Assembly (NCBI GenBank): GCA_937927445.1
Contig: CALAOB010000032.1
Span: 1-10,675 of the forward strand
Reading direction: 5' to 3'
Source: an uncultured Oribacterium sp.
GTDB taxonomy: Bacteria; Bacillota; Clostridia; Lachnospirales; Lachnospiraceae
DNA length: 10,675 bases
Position numbers and translations under genes: made by a program. The notes beneath the pieces were generated by a model. That model did not search any database. It saw nothing but the letters and a program-made list of their open reading frames with translations, and was not told where the DNA came from. Within the stretch, counting starts at the first letter, position 1; each line of letters starts with the position of its first letter. This document shows, one piece after another, positions 4,948 through 10,675 of the stretch.

Positions 4948-7404
4948 ATGGTGGAAAAGTTTGACAAGGTTGCATTTAAGAAGGCGGTAGAGACCAACGC
5001 GCGTAAGCTGTACCGCAGATCCCTCGAGGATCTGAACACGAAGGAAGCGTTTCACGCGGTGGCATACGCCGTCGAGGACGTCATCATTGACGACTGGATG
5101 AAGACCCAGAAGGCTGCGGAGAAGCAGGACGCGAAGCGCGTATACTACCTCTCCATGGAGTTCCTGATGGGCCGTGCGCTCGGAAACAACATCCTGAATC
5201 TGACCTGTCATAAGGAGCTGAAGGAGGCCATCGAGGAGCTGGGACTGGATCTCAACGCACTCGAGGAGGCGGAGCCGGACTGGGCACTTGGAAATGGTGG
5301 TCTCGGTCGTCTCGCAGCCTGCTTCCTGGATTCCCTCGCAACGCTCAACTACTGGGCGTGCGGCTGTGGCATCCGCTACAAGTACGGCATGTTCAAGCAG
5401 AAGATCGAGGACGGCTACCAGCGTGAGGTCCCGGATGACTGGCTGAGAGACGGCAACCCGTTCGAGCTTCGTCGTGCCGAGCTTCAGAAGGAAGTCAAGT
5501 TCGGTGGCTGGGTAGAGGCCCATAACGAGAATGGCAAGCTGAAGTTCGTTCAGAAGGGCTATCAGTCCGTAATCGCGATTCCGTACGATACGCCGGTGGT
5601 CGGCTATGGCAATCACGTCGTAGACTCCCTCCGTGTATGGGATGCCGAGGCGAAGGAGACCTTCCGTCTCGAGGAGTTCGATAAGGGTAACTATCAGGCT
5701 GCCGTTGAGAACGAGAACATGGCACGTAACATCGTCGAGGTACTCTATCCGAACGATAACCACCTCGCTGGTAAGGAGCTTCGTCTGCGCCAGCAGTACT
5801 TCTTCATCTCCGCGTCCGTACAGACCGCCGTCAAGGAGTATTATGAGAAGCATGATGGAGACATTCACCATCTGTACGAGAAGGTCGCGTTCCAGATGAA
5901 CGATACGCACCCGACCGTAGCGGTGGCCGAGCTCATGCGTGTCCTCATGGATGATTATGGTCTCGAGTGGGATGAGGCCTGGGAGATCACGAAGAAGACC
6001 TGTGCCTATACGAACCATACCATCATGGCCGAGGCCCTCGAGAAGTGGCCGATCGAGCTCTTCTCGAAGCTGCTTCCACGTATCTACCAGATCGTCGAGG
6101 AGATCAATCGTCGCTTCTGTGAGGAGATCCGTGTGAAGTATCCGAATAACGCGGAGTACAAGATCTCGAAGATGGCCATCATCTATGACGGTCAGGTAAA
6201 GATGGCACACCTTGCGATCGTCGGCGGCCACGCAGTAAACGGCGTTGCGCAGCTGCATACCGAGATTCTGAAGAAGGAGACCCTGAAGGACTTCTACGAG
6301 ATGTATCCGGAGATGTTCTCCAACAAGACCAACGGTATCACACCGCGTAGATGGATGGTACATGCCAACCCTGAGCTGGCGGCCTGGGTAAGCGACAAGA
6401 TCGGCGATGGCTGGATCACAGACCTTTCGAAGATCAAGAAGCTCGAAGTTTATGCTGACGATGAGAAGTGCCAGGCCGAGTTTATGGCGATCAAGCGCCA
6501 CAACAAGGAGCGCCTCGCGAAGTACATCCTCGAGCATAACGGCATCCAGGTATCGACCGATGCAATCTTCGATGTCATGGTTAAGAGACTGCACGAGTAC
6601 AAGCGTCAGCTGATGAACATCCTGCACGTGATGTACATGTACAACGAGCTGAAGGATCATCCGGATATGGACTTCTATCCGCATGTATACATCTTCGGTG
6701 CGAAGGCAGCAGCGGGCTATAAGACCGCGAAGCTCACCATCAAGCTGATCAACAACGTGGCGAACGTCATCAACAACGATGAGTCCATCCACGGTAAGAT
6801 CAAGGTGGTCTTCATCGAGGATTACCGCGTATCGAACGCCGAGATCATCATCCCGGCAGCCGATATCTCCGAGCAGATTTCGACCGCGTCCAAGGAAGCA
6901 TCCGGAACCTCCAACATGAAGCTCATGCTGAACGGTGCCCTGACACTCGGAACCATGGATGGTGCGAACGTCGAGATCGTAAAGGAAGTCGGCGATGAGC
7001 ACGCCTTCATCTTCGGTATGTCCGCAGAGGAGGTCATCGAACTCGAGCACAATCGTCAGTATGTACCGATGGAGATCTTCAACAACAACCAGAAGATCCG
7101 CCGCGTGCTGATGCAGCTCGTAAACGGCTTCTACAGCCCGGAGAACCCGGAGCTGTTCCGCCCGCTCTACAACTCACTTCTGAACACGCAGGAGTCCGAC
7201 GTCGCAGACCGTTACTTCATCCTGAAGGACTTCGATGCCTACCACGACGCACAGGAGCGTGCCGTAGCGAAGTACCAGGACGAGGCATGGTGGGCGAGAG
7301 CCGCGATCCTCAACACCGCAAACGCCGGCAAGTTCTCCTCCGACCGTACCATCGAAGAGTACGTGAAGGATATCTGGGGACTCGACAAGCTGAAGGTGAA
7401 GTGA
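4948..7404 (+). CDS. glgP: Glycogen/alpha-glucan phosphorylase
   Basis: This PLP-dependent GT35 enzyme releases glucose-1-phosphate from the non-reducing ends of glycogen, starch or maltodextrin in the cytoplasm. The 818 residues match the usual bacterial length. Family blocks include YYLSMEFLMGRALGNN (66-81), ALGNGGLGRLAACFLDS (113-129), FQMNDTHPT, NKTNGITPRRWM and, near the end, EASGTSNMKLMLNGALTLGT, in which Lys658 should carry the PLP Schiff base. A TTG at 4942 is also in frame, but it is only two bases from the ribosome site AAAGGA, whereas the ATG at 4948 has a normal 8-base spacer, so I start at the ATG. No other glycogen genes are adjacent; ileS lies upstream and a convergent acetyltransferase gene downstream. 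Maltodextrin phosphorylase (malP) has the same signatures and cannot be excluded as the physiological role. Confidence 0.95.
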   Translation: MVEKFDKVAFKKAVETNARKLYRRSLEDLNTKEAFHAVAYAVEDVIIDDWMKTQKAAEKQDAKRVYYLSMEFLMGRALGNNILNLTCHKELKEAIEELGLDLNALEEAEPDWALGNGGLGRLAACFLDSLATLNYWACGCGIRYKYGMFKQKIEDGYQREVPDDWLRDGNPFELRRAELQKEVKFGGWVEAHNENGKLKFVQKGYQSVIAIPYDTPVVGYGNHVVDSLRVWDAEAKETFRLEEFDKGNYQAAVENENMARNIVEVLYPNDNHLAGKELRLRQQYFFISASVQTAVKEYYEKHDGDIHHLYEKVAFQMNDTHPTVAVAELMRVLMDDYGLEWDEAWEITKKTCAYTNHTIMAEALEKWPIELFSKLLPRIYQIVEEINRRFCEEIRVKYPNNAEYKISKMAIIYDGQVKMAHLAIVGGHAVNGVAQLHTEILKKETLKDFYEMYPEMFSNKTNGITPRRWMVHANPELAAWVSDKIGDGWITDLSKIKKLEVYADDEKCQAEFMAIKRHNKERLAKYILEHNGIQVSTDAIFDVMVKRLHEYKRQLMNILHVMYMYNELKDHPDMDFYPHVYIFGAKAAAGYKTAKLTIKLINNVANVINNDESIHGKIKVVFIEDYRVSNAEIIIPAADISEQISTASKEASGTSNMKLMLNGALTLGTMDGANVEIVKEVGDEHAFIFGMSAEEVIELEHNRQYVPMEIFNNNQKIRRVLMQLVNGFYSPENPELFRPLYNSLLNTQESDVADRYFILKDFDAYHDAQERAVAKYQDEAWWARAAILNTANAGKFSSDRTIEEYVKDIWGLDKLKVK

Positions 7405-7439
7405 TCGACTTTCAAACTGGAATTTCATCATGAATAAAG

Positions 7440-7469
7440 GAAGACCCCGGCTTTTTAGCCGGGGTCTTC
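7440..7469. terminator. Bidirectional stem-loop terminator between convergent genes
   Basis: A 13-bp perfect stem, GAAGACCCCGGCT (7440-7452) with AGCCGGGGTCTTC (7457-7469), closes a TTTT loop. It lies between the glgP stop (7404) and the end of the minus-strand acetyltransferase gene (7476). Beyond the stem the minus strand reads CTTTATT, a better tail than the plus strand (GTGCG). The hairpin probably serves both genes. Confidence 0.85.
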
Positions 7470-7475
7470 GTGCGA

Positions 7476-8228
7476 TTATTCTTTATTGAGGAAGTAGAGT
7501 ACGCGTTCCGTTTCCTGATAGCCGAGGCTGTCGTAAAGATTCACAGCAATCGTGTTATTGCTGGCGACCTGGAGAAGTACTTTCGTATATGGGCCGTCGG
7601 CAGGTGCCGTTTCGACGGCTTCCATCAGGGCGCGGCCATGCCCCTTTCCGAGAAATTTATCATAGACGAGGAGGCCGTAGAGGTAGATCGTGTCAGCGCT
7701 GAAAGGGGTGAGGTGCACTTCGCCATAGGAATTACATAAGCTGTCGCCCGGATCAGCGATCGGGCGCGGGAGCTCCTTCACCATGAACAGCTCATCGTAC
7801 TGATGCGTCGCCCCGAGCGCACGCAGCGTCTCGTAGGTGTCCGGCGCGACGAACGGCGTTGCCTCATCCTCCCCAGAGATCGGACGCTTGATCATGAAGC
7901 GGATGCGGTAGCCGCGGAAGTCGTCGAGCAGGCTCTGGTAGCACATGCGGAACATGCCGATCTGACGCATCTGCGGGTGCGTGAAGGCCTCGATCTCCAG
8001 CACCTGCTTCCCGTCGATGGTCTCGCCGAGGAGATAGCCGGAGAGCACCGCGAACAGTTCCTCCTCGACGCCGCTCTCCTCCGGGTCATCATTTCGGATG
8101 ATGTAGTAGAAGTCACCGTCCAGATCTGTGTCATACGAGGTGTGGTCGACTGCATTGCACAGAGACACTAACGCACTGACCGCATCCCAGGTTTCATCAT
8201 CCAGTTCTTTCAGTAATTCTGCTTCCAT
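7476..8228 (-). CDS. GNAT-family N-acetyltransferase-like protein, possibly two-domain
   Basis: The C-terminal 80 or so residues of this 250-aa cytoplasmic protein carry GNAT (acetyl-CoA-dependent acetyltransferase) hallmarks: a strand GLLVYDKF leading into GKGHGRALM (194-202), the pyrophosphate-binding motif A loop, followed by VLLQVASNNTIAVNLYDSLG (217-236), the typical motif B strand and NxxAxxLYxxxGY helix. Residues about 55-115 (FAVLSGYLLG, then LEIEAFTHPQMRQIGMFRMC) resemble a degenerate first GNAT half without a clear CoA loop, so a tandem arrangement is likely. The substrate cannot be told. The start at 8228 follows a purine-rich AGGAGAGGA (8242 to 8234). The gene converges on glgP and diverges from the small membrane-protein operon; it is probably transcribed alone. 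Confidence 0.8.
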   Translation of the reverse strand: MEAELLKELDDETWDAVSALVSLCNAVDHTSYDTDLDGDFYYIIRNDDPEESGVEEELFAVLSGYLLGETIDGKQVLEIEAFTHPQMRQIGMFRMCYQSLLDDFRGYRIRFMIKRPISGEDEATPFVAPDTYETLRALGATHQYDELFMVKELPRPIADPGDSLCNSYGEVHLTPFSADTIYLYGLLVYDKFLGKGHGRALMEAVETAPADGPYTKVLLQVASNNTIAVNLYDSLGYQETERVLYFLNKE

Positions 8229-8254
8229 ATATATCCTCTCCTGTCTGAGCCCTC

Positions 8255-8283
8255 ATTATACTAAACTTGCTATCATTTTTCCA
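8255..8283 (-). promoter_or_regulatory. Promoter of the GNAT gene
   Basis: On the minus strand a consensus TATAAT (8260 to 8255) lies 17 bases downstream of TGGAAA (8283 to 8278), a 4-of-6 match to the -35 consensus. The leader would be about 20 nt. Confidence 0.65.
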
Positions 8284-8332
8284 TTATGCTAAGATGTTGA
8301 TGTTCACTAAAGTAATATTTATCGGAGATAAT

Positions 8333-8482
8333 ATGGAAAAAGTATATAAAACGATGCGAAATACGGGTGCGGGTTCGATCGCGCTCGGTGTGATCATCCT
8401 GGTGTCCGGCCTCATCGTCGGCATCCTGTCGATCGTGAATGGTGCGCTGCTTCTGAAGCGGAAGAACGACATCACCTTCTAA
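8333..8482 (+). CDS. Small membrane protein, 49 aa, function unknown
   Basis: From ATG 8333 the product is 49 residues: a basic N-terminus (MEKVYKTMRNTGAG), a glycine-dotted hydrophobic stretch at about 14-43 (SIALGVIILVSGLIVGILSI and following residues) and a basic tail LLKRKNDITF. One long or two short membrane helices are possible. The reading frame is open further upstream to 8267, but GGAG at 8324-8327 sits five bases before ATG 8333, and the upstream stretch overlaps the GNAT promoter, so I choose the shorter form. I recall similar 50-residue proteins (KVYKTMxNxGAG...NGxxLLKRK) in Clostridia, of unknown role. It is the first gene of a likely operon with the VanZ-like gene, whose start lies 4 bases after this stop. 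No convincing promoter was seen; TAATAT at 8313-8318 is a weak candidate. Confidence 0.75.
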   Translation: MEKVYKTMRNTGAGSIALGVIILVSGLIVGILSIVNGALLLKRKNDITF

Positions 8483-8486
8483 AAGG

Positions 8487-8975
8487 ATGGCGAAGCACAG
8501 CACGAGAAACCAGCGGCTGGGCTGGGTTCTTTTCGTCCTTTACCTGGGCGCGCTGTTCTACCTCATGTTCTTCGCGGACATGGCGGAGCGGGGCCTCGGC
8601 GTGAAGGAAAACTATACCTATAATCTGAAGCCGTTTGTGGAAATCAAACGGTATCTTTTTTATGCGTCGCAAATCGGATTCCGAGGCGTGTTCCTGAACC
8701 TGTACGGGAACATCCTCGGATTTATGCCGTTTGGCTTCATCCTCGGCGTGATCAGCTCGCGCTGCCGCAAGCACTGGTACGACGCGGTGATCTGCACCTA
8801 TCTCCTCAGCTACGCAATCGAGATGATCCAGCTGATTTTCCGCGCCGGAAGCTGCGACGTCGACGACATCATCCTGAACACCCTCGGCGGCACCCTCGGC
8901 TACATCGCCTTCCACATCGTCCAGCACGAACGCATCCGCCGCTACTTCCTGAAACACCCGAAGAAGAAACGATAA
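8487..8975 (+). CDS. VanZ-family membrane protein
   Basis: This 162-residue integral membrane protein shows the VanZ-like pattern: an N-terminal helix (about 11-30), NLYGNILGFMPFGFILG (71-87), a helix with YAIEMIQ (109-115) and GSCDVDDIILNTLGGTLGY (121-139), with a basic C-terminus. VanZ itself gives low-level teicoplanin resistance in vanA clusters. Most chromosomal VanZ-like proteins have no proven function, and there are no other van genes here, so no resistance role is claimed. The only upstream start is ATG 8487; the purine run AAAAGG directly touches it, leaving essentially no Shine-Dalgarno spacer. Translation therefore probably depends on coupling with the small gene ending 4 bases earlier. 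Confidence 0.88.
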   Translation: MAKHSTRNQRLGWVLFVLYLGALFYLMFFADMAERGLGVKENYTYNLKPFVEIKRYLFYASQIGFRGVFLNLYGNILGFMPFGFILGVISSRCRKHWYDAVICTYLLSYAIEMIQLIFRAGSCDVDDIILNTLGGTLGYIAFHIVQHERIRRYFLKHPKKKR

Positions 8976-8978
8976 ATT

Positions 8979-9299
8979 ATGGCCAAAAAGAAAAGATATA
9001 ATTACATTAAGAAGAAAATCGCGCGTGGTACCGGGCCGTGCATCCTGACGATGCTGCTGGCGCTCGGACTCCTGCTCGCGACCCTCGCGCTGTCCGTGCA
9101 CTTCCAGGGCCAGGGACCGATGCTCCTGGGCGCGCTCGGCTTCAGCTCCATCGTGATGGCGATCTTCTCAATCTACTTCCTGATCCTCGCCCTCCACGAC
9201 AGCGAGAAAAACTACCTCCCGGTCCGCATCGGCGGCATCCTCGCCACCTGCGTCCTCCTGGTCTGGATCATTCTCCTCGCCCTCGGCCTGAATTTTTAA
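8979..9299 (+). CDS. Small three-helix membrane protein, DUF6142-like
   Basis: The 106-residue product starts with a very basic segment (MAKKKRYNYIKKKIARG) and then has three probable membrane helices at about 20-41, 47-72 and 83-104, with a short polar loop (HDSEKNY) between the second and third. The layout of a basic RYNY-type start, a GALGFSSIVMAIFSI helix and a final GILATCVLLVWIILLALGL helix resembles small membrane proteins annotated DUF6142 in Lachnospiraceae; this assignment is from memory and tentative. Function is unknown. The start is 3 bases after the VanZ-like stop, with only a weak GAAGAAG upstream, which suggests translational coupling. No catalytic residues are evident. Confidence 0.75.
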   Translation: MAKKKRYNYIKKKIARGTGPCILTMLLALGLLLATLALSVHFQGQGPMLLGALGFSSIVMAIFSIYFLILALHDSEKNYLPVRIGGILATCVLLVWIILLALGLNF

Positions 9300-9314
9300 A
9301 TAGAAAGAAACACC

Positions 9315-10675
9315 ATGGAAAGATATGATGATGTGATTGAGCGGATCCGTGAGATCCCGGAAGAGCATGCGCTGAGCGCGCCTTTCCAGGCATACTTCAC
9401 GGTAGCCGCAGAATTTATTTTATTACTGGACGCGTTCATGAAGGCGCGCACAGAGAGTGAGCTGCCACTGCCGGAGCTTCAGCGCTGGAATGCGGCGCTC
9501 TACGCAGAAGCAGCGGAGCACTACGAGGATTCCTACCTGAATCCGCGCGTGGTGGTGGCGAAGCTGGGACCGATCGGGGCCGAGCTCTCGGCACTGTACA
9601 TGGAGCTGCAGGGGCTGATTCTGTCGGCTTACCAGCAGGACCTCGAGGACATCGTCTGCGTGCTCGAGACCTTCGTGCAGGTCTACTGCATGTTTACCTC
9701 GGCGTACGAGGATAAGGAACAAGTAGATACGAAGCAGCTCCGTGACGTCCTCTACAGCTACGCCCACGATTATTCCGAGGATTTCCTGCGTCGGAAGATG
9801 GATGCGATGTACATCCCGGCGCGCTCGTACGCGCGTCAGCTGATCCTCGACTACGACTTCCTCGATCCGGCCGACATCTGCCGCATCGGCTACTACGTTT
9901 CGGACACCGCCCTTCGGACGGCGGAATTTATCGCGAAGCTGCCCGACGACCGCATTGACCGCATGGCGCGGACCTGGTACCAGGGATTTAAGGACGGCTT
10001 CCGCATCCAGGGCAAGCCGTACGAGAAGAAATCGGTCGTTGAGTTCAGCTACCCGGCGGGCTTCGAGCGCGTGGTGAAGCGCACCGCGGCACTCTTCGCG
10101 GAGGATGGCTTCGATTTCACGATCCCGCTGCGCCCGCAGCATTTCCTGACGCGCACCCCGGGCCGGAGCCGCCAGCTCTTCGAGAGCCCGAACCCGCAGA
10201 TGGATTTCGACCACAGCTACGACCTCGCCCTCGTGATGGGCGACCGCATCTGCGCCCGCATGCTCGAGGAGCAGCGCCGGATTTTCCGTTCCTACGGGGA
10301 CGAGATCGGCCGCTACGCGGGTCCAGTCGTGATGGAAAGCTTCGGCGCGCCGGCGTTCGAGCCGGTGGAGGAGCCCGCGCGGCTTCGCTTCACGACGCAT
10401 CAGTCTGAGGTTTACGGACACTACCAGAACAGCGTCCAGCTGCTCGTACATGAATTCGTGCTCGAGGAAGAGCGCTCCTTCACGATCATTGCCTGGCCGC
10501 TCCCGACGATCGGCCCGGATTTCGAGACGATTTTCCGTGAGACGGAGGCGGTCAACACCCTGTCCTCCGCGACGTACCGTCCGGTGCAGGAGCGTCTGAT
10601 CGCCGCCCTCGACGAGGCGCGCTCCGTCCATATCCTGGGGAAGGGCAATGCAACCGACCTCTGCGTGCAGCTCCA
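9315..10675 (+). CDS. Probable M29-family aminopeptidase (aminopeptidase T-like), N-terminal 453 residues
   Basis: The frame is open from ATG 9315 to the right edge (453 codons, no stop). Residues about 184-205 (DPADICRIGYYVSDTALRTA), AGPVVMESFGAPAFEP (335-350), ERSFTIIAWPLPTIG (386-400) and especially SVHILGKGNATDLCVQL (437-453) resemble M29 metallo-aminopeptidases, where a G-x-G-TDL strand precedes the metal-binding segment. The catalytic Glu, His, Tyr and Asp ligands of that family lie after this point, outside the window, so activity cannot be judged. Residues 1-180 are an acidic, helical extension rich in Tyr, Glu and Leu, beyond the usual M29 length. No signal peptide is seen, so the protein is probably cytoplasmic. 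It lies 15 bases after the three-helix membrane protein gene with only a weak ribosome site (GAAAG), so it probably belongs to the same operon. Arg is mostly CGC, unlike the CGT-rich ileS and glgP. Confidence 0.7.
   Translation, partial: MERYDDVIERIREIPEEHALSAPFQAYFTVAAEFILLLDAFMKARTESELPLPELQRWNAALYAEAAEHYEDSYLNPRVVVAKLGPIGAELSALYMELQGLILSAYQQDLEDIVCVLETFVQVYCMFTSAYEDKEQVDTKQLRDVLYSYAHDYSEDFLRRKMDAMYIPARSYARQLILDYDFLDPADICRIGYYVSDTALRTAEFIAKLPDDRIDRMARTWYQGFKDGFRIQGKPYEKKSVVEFSYPAGFERVVKRTAALFAEDGFDFTIPLRPQHFLTRTPGRSRQLFESPNPQMDFDHSYDLALVMGDRICARMLEEQRRIFRSYGDEIGRYAGPVVMESFGAPAFEPVEEPARLRFTTHQSEVYGHYQNSVQLLVHEFVLEEERSFTIIAWPLPTIGPDFETIFRETEAVNTLSSATYRPVQERLIAALDEARSVHILGKGNATDLCVQL

Noticed and set aside
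4798..7050. Very long (750-codon) open frame on the minus strand opposite glgP
   Set aside because: It lies antisense to a gene with unmistakable phosphorylase motifs. It has low-complexity composition rich in Leu, Val, Asp and Ile, no recognisable domain and no ribosome site. Strong codon bias in glgP (few codons giving antisense stops) explains it.
8487..8975. Glycopeptide resistance determinant
   Set aside because: VanZ-like proteins are widespread and mostly uncharacterised. No vanHAX, vanRS or vanY gene is nearby, so resistance cannot be inferred.
9038..9328. 96-codon plus-strand frame overlapping the three-helix membrane protein gene
   Set aside because: It is Pro/Arg-rich out-of-frame translation of the membrane protein gene, without its own ribosome site.
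9423..10631. 402-codon open frame on the minus strand
   Set aside because: It is antisense to the M29-like frame, Arg/Val/Glu-rich as expected for the complement of GC-rich coding sequence, and has no recognisable family.

Overview
The window looks like chromosomal DNA from a Gram-positive anaerobe of the class Clostridia, most likely a relatively GC-rich member of the Lachnospiraceae. This is inferred from a cell-wall-binding-repeat protein typical of that group, a eukaryote-like (type 2) isoleucyl-tRNA synthetase, an AGGAG-type ribosome-binding-site repertoire, sigma-A-like promoters, VanZ-like membrane proteins and a Clostridia-style M29 peptidase. No phage, transposon, CRISPR or RNA gene was seen.

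Left part (1-1376): two divergently transcribed genes for exported proteins. The minus-strand gene runs off the left edge and encodes a signal peptide followed by a cell-wall-binding repeat module. The plus-strand gene encodes a small, cysteine-free, Ala/Thr-rich secreted protein (178 aa) that I do not recognise. The 429-bp gap between them is the most unusual part of the window. It holds two promoters of the same extended -10 style, an inverted repeat between them, and a predicted leader of about 195 nt for the plus-strand gene. That leader starts with four related 24-25 bp repeats, arranged as two copies of a 49-bp unit, and continues through several small hairpins to the start codon. A stem-loop terminator follows the gene.

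Middle part (1377-7470): ileS (type 2, 1083 aa), with a near-consensus promoter, a leader of only about 100 nt without a recognisable T-box, and its own hairpin terminator. It is followed by glgP, a glycogen/alpha-glucan phosphorylase (818 aa). A strong stem-loop after glgP lies between it and a convergent minus-strand gene, so it probably terminates both.

Right part (7476-10675): a minus-strand GNAT acetyltransferase-like protein with its own promoter. Divergent from it is a tight plus-strand cluster: a 49-aa membrane peptide, a VanZ-family protein, a three-helix membrane protein, and the first 453 residues of a protein resembling M29 (aminopeptidase T) peptidases. Gaps of 4, 3 and 15 bases suggest one operon with translational coupling.

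Most of the window is housekeeping (isoleucine charging, glycogen breakdown). The unexplained content is concentrated in the divergent secreted-protein locus and in the small membrane genes of the right-hand operon.
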